This document shows positions 7,967 through 16,107 of a DNA stretch of 39,171 bases, in pieces (position 1 is the first letter of the stretch; each line of letters starts with the position of its first letter). The translations under genes and the position numbers were made by a program. Source of the stretch: an uncultured Oscillospiraceae bacterium (GTDB lineage: Bacteria; Bacillota; Clostridia; Oscillospirales; Ruminococcaceae); assembly GCA_910578965.1 (NCBI GenBank), contig CAJTSP010000007.1, positions 1 to 39,171 of the forward strand. Reading direction: 5' to 3'. The notes below the pieces were generated by a model. That model saw only the letters and a list, made by a program, of their open reading frames with translations. It was not told where the DNA came from and did not search any database.

Positions 7967-9016
7967 ATGAAAAAACTGCGGATTGCGGTGCTGTTTGGCG
8001 GCTGCTCCAGCGAATACAGCGTCTCGCTAAAATCGGCCCACGCGGTACTCACCCACCTGGACAAGACGCGGTACGCCCCGCTGCCTGTAGGCATCACCCC
8101 CGAAGGGGACTGGCTGCTTTACTCCGGCAGCTTAGACGCCCTGCTAAACGATAGCTGGCGCCAAAATGCAGCCTGCTGCGAGCCCTGCCTGCTCTCGCCC
8201 AGCCGCAGCCGCCGCGCGCTGCGCACCCTTGGCCGCGCCCCGGCCGAATACCCGGTGGACGCAATATTTCCGGTTTTGCACGGCCAAAACGGCGAGGACG
8301 GCCGGGTACAGGGCCTGGTGGAGCTGGCCGGCATCCCTCTTATCGGCTGCGGCACCCTTGCCAGCGCCCTTGCCATGGACAAGCACCGCGCCCACCAGAT
8401 AGCCGGGCTTGCCGGGGTACCCTGCCCCCGCGGCCGGGTATTTGGCCCGGATGCTTCGCCAAAGGAGCTTACCGCCGCAGCCCGGGACCTGGGCTGGCCG
8501 GTGTTTGTAAAGCCGGTACGGGCGGGCTCCTCTTACGGGGTGTCGCGGGCAGGCAGCCCGGAGGAGCTTACATCTGCCGCAGCCCTCGCCCGGCAGTACG
8601 ACCGGGATATCCTGCTGGAGGAAGCGGCGCCCGGCTTTGAGGTGGGCTGCGCGGTGCTGGGCAAAGAGGTGCTGACCCTGGGCCTTGTGGACGAGATCGA
8701 GCTGGCCGGCGATTTTTATGACTATGCCGAAAAATACTCCCCTGCCGCCTCTAAAATCCATCTGCCGGCCCGGCTTTCGGGCCGGGATACCGAGCGGGTG
8801 CTGGCGGCGGGCGCGGCGATATACCGGGCGCTGGGCTGCAGCGGGTTTGCCCGGGTAGACCTCTTTTTTACGCCGGAAGGCAAAATCCTTTTTAACGAGG
8901 TAAATACCATCCCCGGCTTTACCGCCCACAGCCGTTACCCCAACATGATGAAAGCGGCCGGGCTTTCCTTCCCGGCCTTGCTGGATAAACTAATCGGCCA
9001 GGAGGTACAGATATGA
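7967..9016 (+). CDS. vanG: D-alanine-D-serine ligase, VanG type
   Basis: Joins D-Ala to D-Ser so that peptidoglycan precursors end in D-Ala-D-Ser, which vancomycin binds poorly. The 349-residue protein is ATP-grasp. It has IAVLFGGCSSEYSVSLKSA at the start, PVLHGQNGEDGRVQG (about 100-114), MDKHRAHQIAGLAGVP, FVKPVRAGSSYGVS, and the ending LFNEVNTIPGFTAHSRYPNMM. The specificity loop reads DYAEKYSPAASKIHLPAR, very close to the EKY...SSKI loop of VanG and unlike D-Ala-D-Lac ligases. The ATG at 7967 follows AAAGGATGA. The stop overlaps the vanXY start (ATGA). Confidence is high for the family; D-Ser preference over D-Ala is inferred from loop and context. Confidence 0.9.
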   Translation: MKKLRIAVLFGGCSSEYSVSLKSAHAVLTHLDKTRYAPLPVGITPEGDWLLYSGSLDALLNDSWRQNAACCEPCLLSPSRSRRALRTLGRAPAEYPVDAIFPVLHGQNGEDGRVQGLVELAGIPLIGCGTLASALAMDKHRAHQIAGLAGVPCPRGRVFGPDASPKELTAAARDLGWPVFVKPVRAGSSYGVSRAGSPEELTSAAALARQYDRDILLEEAAPGFEVGCAVLGKEVLTLGLVDEIELAGDFYDYAEKYSPAASKIHLPARLSGRDTERVLAAGAAIYRALGCSGFARVDLFFTPEGKILFNEVNTIPGFTAHSRYPNMMKAAGLSFPALLDKLIGQEVQI

Positions 9017-9795
9017 GGGATCTGATCTTGACCCGGCGGCAGGTAGGTCTCGGCCCGCTGATTTTGGTCAACGCAAGCCATCCGGTACGGCCTGAGGCAC
9101 TGCGCCCCGCACGGCTTGCCCCTGCCCTTGGCGCGCCGGATATTTTGATGGAGGCCGGGGCCGCCGCCCTTTTGCAGGCGCTGGTGGCCGCGGTGGGCGG
9201 CGAGGGGAAGATCCTGCCGGTGAGCGGCTGGCGCAGCGGCGCCGAGCAGCAACAGATCTGGGACGATACCCTTGCCAAGGACGGCGAAGCCTTTACCCGC
9301 CGGTATGTCGCCCTGCCCGGCTGCAGCGAACACCAAACCGGCCTCGCCATCGACCTGGGACGGGCCGCCCGCCGCATCGACTTTATCCGCCCGGCCTTTG
9401 GCAGCACCGGGGTGTGCGGGGCGCTGCGCCGGGCCGCGGCCCGGTATGGGTTCATCCTGCGCTACCCGGCCGATAAACAGGCCATTACCGGTATTGCGCA
9501 CGAGCCGTGGCATTTTCGATATGTTGGGATTCCTCATGCCTTTTTGATGGAGCAGCAAAACCTCTGCTTAGAGGAATACCTACCCTGGCTGCGCGCAGCC
9601 GACCGGCTATGCACCCTGCCGGACGGGCGCGAGGCACTGATCCGGTACATCCCGGCCGAGGGGGCGGCCACCGCCCTGCCGCTGCCAAAGGATGCCTGCT
9701 GCCAGGTTTCGGGCGACAACGAAAGCGGCTTTGTGCTTACCCTCTGGGCCGCGCAGGCAGGGGACCTGGCAAGCCTGCCCGGGCAGGCGGTATGA
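9013..9795 (+). CDS. vanXY: VanXY-type D,D-peptidase with C-terminal extension
   Basis: Zinc peptidase of family M15B that removes D-Ala-D-Ala dipeptide and/or the terminal D-Ala of normal precursors. Zinc and catalytic residues are visible: SEHQTGLAIDLG gives His107 and Asp114, and AHEPWHFRYVG gives catalytic Glu164 and His167. The core (about 1-185) resembles VanXY of vanG clusters. About 65 further residues (LCTLPDGREALIRYIP onward) are not part of the catalytic domain as I know it and may be a small C-terminal domain as in some VanY-like proteins. There is no signal peptide, in keeping with a cytoplasmic VanXY. ATGA overlaps join it to vanG and vanT, so translation is probably coupled. 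Confidence 0.87.
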   Translation: MRDLILTRRQVGLGPLILVNASHPVRPEALRPARLAPALGAPDILMEAGAAALLQALVAAVGGEGKILPVSGWRSGAEQQQIWDDTLAKDGEAFTRRYVALPGCSEHQTGLAIDLGRAARRIDFIRPAFGSTGVCGALRRAAARYGFILRYPADKQAITGIAHEPWHFRYVGIPHAFLMEQQNLCLEEYLPWLRAADRLCTLPDGREALIRYIPAEGAATALPLPKDACCQVSGDNESGFVLTLWAAQAGDLASLPGQAV

Positions 9796-11015
9796 AGGCC
9801 GGGAATGCGGGCGGCGCAAAGCATCCCCTTTTTGCCGCCCAAAAAACGCCTTTGGGGGAAAGCCTTTTTGCGGCGGGCGCGGCCGCACGGCCCCAAAAAG
9901 GCCCAACCGCCCGCGCCTGGGCCGAGATTGACCTTGCCGCACTGCGCCATAACGCGGCAGTGCTGCAAAACGCCCTGCCCGCCGGCTGTTTGCTGATGCC
10001 GGTGCTCAAGGCCAACGCCTACGGCCACGGGCTTGTGCTGACCGGCCGGGCGCTTGGCCGGGCGGGGGTGCGCGCCTTTGCGGTGGCCACCCTTGAGGAG
10101 GGCATACAGCTACGCAAAGCCGGGGTGCGGGGCGAAATCCTCATCTTGGGCTATACCCCGGCGGCCTGCGCATGGCGGCTGTTTTTTTGGGAGCTGACCC
10201 AGACGGTGGCGGACGCCGCCCACGCAAGGGCCCTTTCGGCCGTGGGGCTGCCGCTGAAGGTACACATTGCGCTGGACACCGGCATGCACCGGCTGGGCCT
10301 GCCGGTAGCAGCGCCGGAGGACCTGGCCGCGCTGCGGGAGGTGTTTTTGCTGCCGGGGCTGGAAATCCGCGGGGTGTACAGCCACCTGTGCACGGTGGAG
10401 GGCCGCACCGCCGGGGACGCGGCCTTTGTACAAACCCAAACCGACGCCTTTTTTGCGGCGGTGGAGCACCTGCGTGCCGCCGAGCTTGACCCCGGGCGGG
10501 TGCATTTGCAGGCAAGCTACGGGATTTTGGAGCTGCCTTGGCTACGGTGCGGCTATGCCCGCGCCGGGGTGGCGGTGCTGGGCACGGTGCGGGCGGATGT
10601 GCAAAACCCGCTGCCCCTTTTGCCGGTACTTTCGCTGCGGGCGCGGGTGGCCTGCGTGCGCCGGGTGGCCGCGGGCCAGACGGCCGGGTACGCCCGCGCC
10701 TTTACTGCCCGGCGCGATACCCTGCTTGCCACCGTGTGCATCGGCTTTGTGGACGGGGTACCCCGGGCCTTGGGCGGCAGCGGGGCCTGCGCGCTGCTGC
10801 ACGGCCGGCGGGCCCCGGTGGTGGGCCGGGTGTGCATGGACCAGCTCTTGCTGGATGTGACCGACATCCCCAGCGCCGTGCCGGGCGACGTGGTGACCCT
10901 GATCGGCCGGGACGGCGGGGAGGAGATCACTGCGGTGGAGCTGGCCGGCTATGGCAGCACCGTACCCGCCCTGCTGGGCCGGCTGGGGGCAAGGCTGCCG
11001 CGCATCCCGGTATAA
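9792..11015 (+). CDS. vanT: PLP-dependent serine/alanine racemase (VanT-like, soluble)
   Basis: Expected to make D-Ser for the neighbouring ligase. The 407-residue protein has the alanine-racemase fold from residue 41: PLP lysine Lys73 in PVLKANAYGHG, then DTGMHRLGL, HLQASYGIL, RAGVAVLG and VGRVCMDQLLLDVTD. Classical VanT proteins carry an N-terminal acyltransferase-like membrane domain; here there are only about 40 low-complexity residues, so the enzyme should be soluble. The usual IGYADG motif, which carries the second catalytic base Tyr (Tyr265 of the Geobacillus enzyme), reads CIGFVDG, with Phe319 (codon 10746-10748). I chose the ATG at 9792 because it overlaps the vanXY stop; a longer frame upstream lies inside vanXY. 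It could instead be a plain alanine racemase, but context favours VanT. Confidence 0.82.
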   Translation: MKAGNAGGAKHPLFAAQKTPLGESLFAAGAAARPQKGPTARAWAEIDLAALRHNAAVLQNALPAGCLLMPVLKANAYGHGLVLTGRALGRAGVRAFAVATLEEGIQLRKAGVRGEILILGYTPAACAWRLFFWELTQTVADAAHARALSAVGLPLKVHIALDTGMHRLGLPVAAPEDLAALREVFLLPGLEIRGVYSHLCTVEGRTAGDAAFVQTQTDAFFAAVEHLRAAELDPGRVHLQASYGILELPWLRCGYARAGVAVLGTVRADVQNPLPLLPVLSLRARVACVRRVAAGQTAGYARAFTARRDTLLATVCIGFVDGVPRALGGSGACALLHGRRAPVVGRVCMDQLLLDVTDIPSAVPGDVVTLIGRDGGEEITAVELAGYGSTVPALLGRLGARLPRIPV

Positions 11016-11045
11016 GCCGGCAGCCCCGCCCCGCCGAGAAAACAG

Positions 11046-11074
11046 ATGACAAAACCGTCAAATGCATGTATAAT
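11046..11074 (+). promoter_or_regulatory. Promoter of the nitroreductase-MFS pair
   Basis: ATGACA (11046-11051) and TATAAT (11069-11074) with a 17-base spacer. The predicted start near 11081 separates this pair from the van operon. Confidence 0.75.
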
Positions 11075-11164
11075 GGTCGAGGATATACGCCCTGCCAAAC
11101 GGTGGGGCGCGTTCCCGGCCATTTTTTTGGATGGCCTAAAGAGCGCAGGGGAGGACGAACGGAT

Positions 11165-11761
11165 ATGACGACGGATTTTTTGCAGCTTGTGAAGAAAAAC
11201 CGCAGCTACCGCGGGTTTGACGAGCAGGCGCCGGTGACCCGCGCCCAATTGGAACGGCTGGTGGAATACGCGCGGTTCTGCCCCTCCTCTGTCAACAATC
11301 AGGCACTCAAATTTTACTTAAGCTGCACCAAGCAGGTCAATGCCAAACTCCAGCCCCTCACCGGATGGGCCCGGCGTCTCAAGCACGCAGAGCTCCCCCA
11401 CCCCGGCCACTGCCCCACCGGCTTTGTGGTGATCTGTTACGACAGCGAAATCCCCGGCGGGGCGGCCCGCTACGCCAAGGATGTGGGCATCGTGGCCCAA
11501 ACCATGCTGCTGGGTGCAACGGATATGGGCCTGGGCGGCTGCATGATCGGCAATTTTACGCCGCAAAAGGTGGCGGCGGCGCTAAGCCTGCCCGCAGGCC
11601 TTGAGCCGGTGCTGATTTTGGCCCTTGGCAGGCCGGATGAGACGGTGGTGCTGACCGACGCCCAAAACGGCGAGGTGGGCTATTACCGGGACGGGAACGA
11701 CGTCCACTACGTGCCCAAACGCCCGCTGTGCGAGCTGATTGTCAACCGGGAGGAACCATGA
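11165..11761 (+). CDS. Nitroreductase-family FMN oxidoreductase
   Basis: A 198-residue flavoprotein of the nitroreductase superfamily, substrate unknown. The N-terminal KKNRSYRGFDEQAPVTR and FCPSSVNNQALKFYL blocks bind FMN phosphate and ring. AKDVGIVAQTMLLGATDMGLGGCMIG is the central helix and loop, and LILALGRPDE is the C-terminal strand. The start at 11165 follows GGGGAGGACGAACGG. The stop overlaps the start of the MFS gene (ATGA), so the two are made together; the pair could reduce and export a small molecule or drug, which is inference. Confidence 0.85.
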   Translation: MTTDFLQLVKKNRSYRGFDEQAPVTRAQLERLVEYARFCPSSVNNQALKFYLSCTKQVNAKLQPLTGWARRLKHAELPHPGHCPTGFVVICYDSEIPGGAARYAKDVGIVAQTMLLGATDMGLGGCMIGNFTPQKVAAALSLPAGLEPVLILALGRPDETVVLTDAQNGEVGYYRDGNDVHYVPKRPLCELIVNREEP

Positions 11762-13050
11762 AGCAAGCGGGCCGGGCCCCAAATCAAGAGCCGCCCCAAA
11801 CGCCCCAGGCAAGGCTCTGGACCCATGATTTTATTATTATTACAGCCGGCAGCCTCATCTCGATGGTGGGCAATACCATGGCGGGCTTTGCCATCAGCCT
11901 GGTAGTGCTGGACTATACCGGCTCTACCTTTTTGTATCTCCTCTTTAACGCGGCCGCCCAACTGCCGATGCTCGTCTGCCCCGTTTTTGCCGGGCCGTAC
12001 CTCGACCGGATGAGCCGCAAAAAGGCCATCTATACGCTGGATTTTTCTTGCTCCGGGCTGTATCTCCTGATCTTTGTACTGCTGTGCCGGGGTTGGTTCA
12101 GCTATCCGCTTTTGCTGTTTTTCAGCTTGCTGGCCGGCGCGGTCAACAGTGTTTACGCAGTAGCCTACGACAGCTTTTACCCCAACCTTATCCCGCCGGG
12201 CAACCAAGGCCGGGCTTATGCTGTCTCCAGCATGCTCTGGCCGGTGGCCGCTATGAGCGCCCCGGCCGCCGCCCTGCTCTACGAAGCCTTGGGCAGCGCA
12301 GCGCCTATTTTCGCCCTCAACGCGGCGCTGTTTTTTACTGCGGCCTGTTTTGAGCGGCGCATCCGGTACCGGGAAACCCACATGGCAGATGCCCCGCCGG
12401 CCGGCGCGCTGGAAAGCTTCCGGCGCGATTTTGCCGAGGGGCTCGGCTACATAAAAAGCGAAAAAGGGCTTTTGATTATTACCGCATATTTTACCGTTAC
12501 CAATTTTTCCTACGCAACCGACCAGCTCGCCTTGCCGTTCTTCCGCGCCAATGCCGGGCAGTTTGCCGCTTGGCCGGTGGCTGCCGCTACCCTGTACGCC
12601 ATCCTCTCCAACTTTAACACGGCCGGCCGGTTTGCGGGCGGGTTCATCCAATACAAGCTGCGCTTTTCCAAGGAAAAAAAGTTTGCCGTTGCGCTCACCG
12701 TTTACACCGTCCTGTGCTTTTTGGACGCCTTTGTACTGTTTTTGCCGGTGCCGCTGATGGCCGTGTGCTATTTTTGCATCGGCATTTTAGGGGTAACCTC
12801 CTACACCATCCGCGCCGCCGCCACCCAGAGCTATGTGCCGGACGCAAAGCGCGCAAGGTTTAACGGGGTGTTTTTAATGTCCACCAGCCTGGGCGGGGTC
12901 TGCGGGTCGCTCTTTGCCGGGGCGCTGGCCGAGGTGTTCGGCGAACGGCCGGTGGTATTTGGGGTACAGATTTCGATGCTGGCGGTGATCTACCTTTTCA
13001 TGTACCGCGGCCGCAGGCATGTTGCCGCCATCTACAACCAGGATGTGTGA
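11758..13050 (+). CDS. Major facilitator superfamily transporter
   Basis: A 430-residue integral membrane protein with about twelve hydrophobic segments. The N-terminal half has FIIITAGSLISMVGNTMAGFAISLVVLDYTGS and the loop AGPYLDRMSRKKAIY, which matches the conserved cytoplasmic loop 2-3 of MFS (G-x-x-x-D-R-x-x-R-K/R). The pattern is that of the MFS exporters that resemble macrolide or multidrug efflux proteins (MefA/enterobactin-exporter-like). Its start codon overlaps the nitroreductase stop. The substrate is not evident. The neighbouring van cluster suggests, but does not prove, a role in antibiotic or toxin defence. Confidence 0.85.
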   Translation: MKQAGRAPNQEPPQTPQARLWTHDFIIITAGSLISMVGNTMAGFAISLVVLDYTGSTFLYLLFNAAAQLPMLVCPVFAGPYLDRMSRKKAIYTLDFSCSGLYLLIFVLLCRGWFSYPLLLFFSLLAGAVNSVYAVAYDSFYPNLIPPGNQGRAYAVSSMLWPVAAMSAPAAALLYEALGSAAPIFALNAALFFTAACFERRIRYRETHMADAPPAGALESFRRDFAEGLGYIKSEKGLLIITAYFTVTNFSYATDQLALPFFRANAGQFAAWPVAAATLYAILSNFNTAGRFAGGFIQYKLRFSKEKKFAVALTVYTVLCFLDAFVLFLPVPLMAVCYFCIGILGVTSYTIRAAATQSYVPDAKRARFNGVFLMSTSLGGVCGSLFAGALAEVFGERPVVFGVQISMLAVIYLFMYRGRRHVAAIYNQDV

Positions 13051-13219
13051 GACATGGGGGCTGTATCCCCCTGGGGCTTTGGCGGCGAGGCAAGCCGCCG
13101 GGACGCTTTGGCCAAAAGGCGCAGATTCTTTTACGGGCCGCAGAGCCATAGGTTTTAGTATGCGGGCAAAAACGGCCCGGGCCGCGCAGGGCGCCGCCGG
13201 ATAAGGAGGGGCAAGCAGC

Positions 13220-14323
13220 ATGATCCTGCCAAATGATTTGGGGCGGCAGTTTTCGCTTTATGCCGCAGAATACGAGCAAAAGGCGGTAGAGGTACTGCGC
13301 TCGGGCTGGTATGTGCTGGGCAGGGAGGTGGCCGCCTTTGAAGAAGAGTGGGCCGCTTATACCGGCGCCAGATACTGCGTGGGGCTGGCCAGCGGCCTGG
13401 ACGCCTTGTGGATCGCTTTCCGCCTGCTGGGCGTTGGCGCCAAAGACGAGGTGATTGTAAGCGCCAACGCCTATATTGCCTGCGTGATGGGCATCACCAT
13501 CAACGGGGCCCGGCCGGTGTTCGTAGAGCCGGACGAATACGACAACCTTGACGCCGAAAAAATCGAAGCCGCCCTCACCCCCCGCACCAAGGCCATTTTG
13601 GCGGTGCACCTGTACGGCCAGACCTGCGAGATGGACCGCATTATGGAGATTGCCGGGCGGCACGGCCTTGCAGTGGTGGAGGACTGCGCCCAGAGCCACG
13701 GCAGCACCTGGAAGGGCAGGCAGGCGGGCAGCTTTGGGCAAATCGGCTGTTTCAGTTTTTACCCTACCAAGGGCTGCGGCGCATTTGGCGACGGCGGCTG
13801 CATCGTAACCGACGATGAGGCCCTGGCCAACGCCTGCCGTACCTTTCGCAACTATGGCAGCAGCAGGCGCTACCACAACGAGGTGGTGGGCACCAACAGC
13901 CGGCTGGACGAGCTGCAGGCCGGGCTTTTGCGGGTAAAGCTGCGGCACCTGGACGAGCTGAATGCCGAGCGCAGCCGCCTGGCCGAGGGCTATAGGCAGG
14001 GTATCCGCAACCCTGCCGTACGCCTGCCAATGGTGCGCGGGGAGGCCGTGAGCACCTGGCATCAGTTTGTGGTGCACTGCCGCCGGCGGGATGCCCTGAT
14101 GGAGCACCTGGCCGCACAGGGGGTGGGCAGCCAGATCCATTACCCCATCCCACCGCACCTTTCCGAGGCCTACCGGTACCTGGGCTATCAGCCGGGCGAC
14201 TACCCCATTGCCGAGCGGTTTGCGGGCGAGGTGCTGAGCCTGCCGATGTACAACGGCATGACCGCGGCCGAACAGCGGCAGGTAATCGACGCGGTAAATG
14301 CGTTTGAGGAGACGGAGCCATGA
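13220..14323 (+). CDS. DegT/DnrJ/EryC1-family sugar aminotransferase (FdtB/QdtB-like)
   Basis: PLP-dependent transaminase of 367 residues acting on a nucleotide-linked keto sugar. The fold is shown by VGLASGLDALWIAFR (about 54-68), VVEDCAQSHGS with Asp155 for the PLP ring nitrogen, and FSFYPTKGCGAFGDGG with PLP lysine Lys184. ATGA links it to the following cupin gene. Together these are the last two steps that make a 3-amino-3,6-dideoxyhexose (Fuc3N or Qui3N type) on dTDP: ketoisomerisation, then 3-amination. The ribosome site is AAGGAGG about ten bases upstream. The dTDP-glucose synthase and dehydratase genes needed are not in the window. Confidence 0.88.
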   Translation: MILPNDLGRQFSLYAAEYEQKAVEVLRSGWYVLGREVAAFEEEWAAYTGARYCVGLASGLDALWIAFRLLGVGAKDEVIVSANAYIACVMGITINGARPVFVEPDEYDNLDAEKIEAALTPRTKAILAVHLYGQTCEMDRIMEIAGRHGLAVVEDCAQSHGSTWKGRQAGSFGQIGCFSFYPTKGCGAFGDGGCIVTDDEALANACRTFRNYGSSRRYHNEVVGTNSRLDELQAGLLRVKLRHLDELNAERSRLAEGYRQGIRNPAVRLPMVRGEAVSTWHQFVVHCRRRDALMEHLAAQGVGSQIHYPIPPHLSEAYRYLGYQPGDYPIAERFAGEVLSLPMYNGMTAAEQRQVIDAVNAFEETEP

Positions 14324-14748
14324 CGGGAACGGGTGTAAAGGAGCTTTACCGGATGCTGGAGTTCGGCGACCTGGGCGACGAGCGGGGCAAGCTGGTGGTG
14401 CTCGAAGGGGAAAAGGACATCCCCTTTGCCATCCGGCGGGTGTTTTACATCTATGGCTCGGACCCTGAGGTGGTCCGCGGGCGGCACGCCAACCGGGAGT
14501 CTGAGTTTGTGCTGGTCAATGTGGCCGGCCAGTCGAAGGTACGGGTGACCGACGGGGAGCGGGAGGATATTGTTGCTCTTACCCGCCCCATGCAGGGCAT
14601 CTATCTGCCCCGGATGGTCTGGAAGGACATGTACGGTTTTTCGCCCGATTCGGTGCTGCTGGTGCTGGCCAGTACCCACTATGACCCGGCCGAGTATATC
14701 CGCAACTATGACACCTACCTGCAAATCGTCCGGGGCGGGGCGGGCTGA
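14320..14748 (+). CDS. FdtA/QdtA-type sugar ketoisomerase-like cupin
   Basis: A 142-residue single-domain cupin of the WxcM/FdtA/QdtA group, expected to move the keto group of a dTDP-4-keto-6-deoxyhexose from C4 to C3 before the adjacent transaminase acts. Family blocks are LGDERGKLVVLEG, IPFAIRRVFYIYG, and the active-site segment VRGRHANRESEFVLVNVAG. Characterised members have His-Ala-His here; this protein has His56-Ala57-Asn58. The segment GIYLPRMVWKDMYGFSPDSVLLVLAS follows. It overlaps the aminotransferase stop by four bases and ends the operon before the terminator at 14805. Family assignment is solid; the reaction is uncertain because of Asn58. Confidence 0.82.
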   Translation: MTGTGVKELYRMLEFGDLGDERGKLVVLEGEKDIPFAIRRVFYIYGSDPEVVRGRHANRESEFVLVNVAGQSKVRVTDGEREDIVALTRPMQGIYLPRMVWKDMYGFSPDSVLLVLASTHYDPAEYIRNYDTYLQIVRGGAG

Positions 14749-14804
14749 TCCCCCTAAAGAGCTTTTCGCGGTGCGGCAAGGTAGGGTAATCCTGAATATC
14801 CGGC

Positions 14805-14842
14805 AAAGCGCGCAGGGGCCAAGGCGGCTCCCGCGCGCTTTT
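14805..14842 (+). terminator. Terminator of the amino-sugar pair
   Basis: AAAGCGCGC (14805-14813) pairs with GCGCGCTTT (14833-14841), with a partly paired GGGGCC/GGCTCC interior, ending in TTTT. It lies 57 bases after the cupin stop. Confidence 0.7.
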
Positions 14843-15294
14843 GTCACTTCCCCTTTTCGGAATTGCGTACCTATTGGGAAAAGGCTTATAAATACCCCTT
14901 GCAAACGGCAGATAGGTAACGATCTGATAGGCCCGCAATATAAACCGGGGGCTGTAAAGGGCGTGAAATTGAAATACACATGCGGTTTGCCGGGGGGGCG
15001 CCGCTCCCAAAAGGGAGCCGTTGCTTTGCACCTTTGCCGTTTCGGCTACCCGCGGGCACTGCGCGCACCGATACGGCATGGCAGCAAATGCGGCTTGCCC
15101 CCAGGCGTCCGGGGCTGCCGGGCCGTCCCCGGCCAATTCAGGCATGATGCCGTGCACAGAAGGCAGCCCGCGCAGCCTCGCCCCGCGGGGCAAAAACAAG
15201 CCCCGCCGCCTCCTGCGCCGGAATATGCACTGCGCCCCGGCAACCGCCGGGGCGCTCCTGCGTTTTGGGGATATCGCCGCCCGCCTGGCGGGGC
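14843..15294. other. Gene-free stretch between the cupin gene and transaldolase
   Basis: About 450 bases without a convincing gene on either strand. A possible plus-strand promoter is TTGCGT-18-TATAAA (about 14864-14893), unpaired with any coding region. Hairpins are GCTCCC-AAAA-GGGAGC (15003-15018) and GCGCCCCGGC-AACC-GCCGGGGCGC (15233-15256). The second lies about 40 bases past the transaldolase stop and may end that transcript, though it lacks a T-run. A small RNA is possible but not supported by any family I recognise. Confidence 0.4.
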
Positions 15295-15951
15295 TTACTC
15301 GCCAAATACCTTTTTGTAGTCGGCCTGGAACTTGGCGATGCCGGCGTCGGTAAGGGGGTGCCTGGTCATCTGCACCAGCACCGGATAGGGCACGGTGGCG
15401 ATATCGGCGCCGGCCAGGGCACAGTCGGTTACATGGATGGGGTTGCGCACCGACGCGGCAATAATCTCGGTATGGATATCGTCGTACTGGGCAAAAATGC
15501 CCGCAATGGTCTCGATGAGCTCGATACCGGGCATTGAGATGTCGTCCAGCCGGCCCAGGAAGGGGCTCACATAGCTGGCCCCGGCGCGGGCAGCCAGCAG
15601 GGCTTGGTTGGCGCTGAAAACAAGGGTACAGTTGGTTTTGATACCCTCGGCAGCCAATACCTTGATGGCCTTGAGCCCCTCGGCGGTCATGGGGATTTTG
15701 ACCACCATGTTGGGGTGGATGGCCGCAATCCCACGGCCTTCGGCAATCATGCCGGCGGCATCCGTTGTGGTCGCTTTCACCTCGCCCGAAACGGGACCGT
15801 CCACCAGGGCGGTGATTTCCCGGATGACCTCGGCAAAATCCCGGCCCTCCTTGGCAATCAGGCTTGGGTTGGTGGTGACGCCGCAGATGACGCCCATCCC
15901 GGCAGCCTCGCGGATCTCCTCGACATTGGCGGTATCAATAAAAAATTTCAT
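15295..15951 (-). CDS. tal: Transaldolase (small TalC/FSA-type)
   Basis: Transfers a dihydroxyacetone unit between sugar phosphates in the non-oxidative pentose phosphate pathway. The 218-residue protein belongs to the short transaldolase subfamily: MKFFIDTANVEEIREA, GVTTNPSLIAKEG, Schiff-base Lys85 in VVKIPMT, then TNCTLVFSANQALLAARAGASYVSPFLGRLDDI. Phe131 in SPFLGR is the transaldolase residue; fructose-6-phosphate aldolases have Tyr there, so transaldolase is the better call. The ATG follows AAGGAG eight bases upstream. It is divergent from the split transketolase, which works in the same pathway. Confidence 0.93.
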   Translation of the reverse strand: MKFFIDTANVEEIREAAGMGVICGVTTNPSLIAKEGRDFAEVIREITALVDGPVSGEVKATTTDAAGMIAEGRGIAAIHPNMVVKIPMTAEGLKAIKVLAAEGIKTNCTLVFSANQALLAARAGASYVSPFLGRLDDISMPGIELIETIAGIFAQYDDIHTEIIAASVRNPIHVTDCALAGADIATVPYPVLVQMTRHPLTDAGIAKFQADYKKVFGE

Positions 15952-16016
15952 GCGGTTTTCTCCTTACTTGTATTTGTAGACGGCCGGGCGGCCGCATCCC
16001 GTGGCGAACAAGGCAT

Positions 16017-16022
16017 ATTATA
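16017..16022 (-). promoter_or_regulatory. Extended -10 promoter of transaldolase
   Basis: On the minus strand the sequence reads TGTTATAAT, a TGn-TATAAT extended -10, 65 bases before the ATG. No good -35 is present at 16-18 bases, which an extended -10 can compensate. Confidence 0.65.
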
Positions 16023-16107
16023 ACATAGCGCCCCGCCGCCCGCCAGCCCGGTACAGAATAAAGGTGTAAGTTTTGTGCAAATTTGATATTTTACCTGTCG
16101 TGTTTCG

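Noticed and set aside
7967..9016. Housekeeping D-Ala-D-Ala ligase or D-Ala-D-Lac ligase
   Set aside because: The specificity loop EKYSPAASKI and the vanXY/vanT/vanRS neighbours match the D-Ser class.
15295..15951. Fructose-6-phosphate aldolase
   Set aside because: Phe131 in SPFLGR marks transaldolase; the aldolase has Tyr there.
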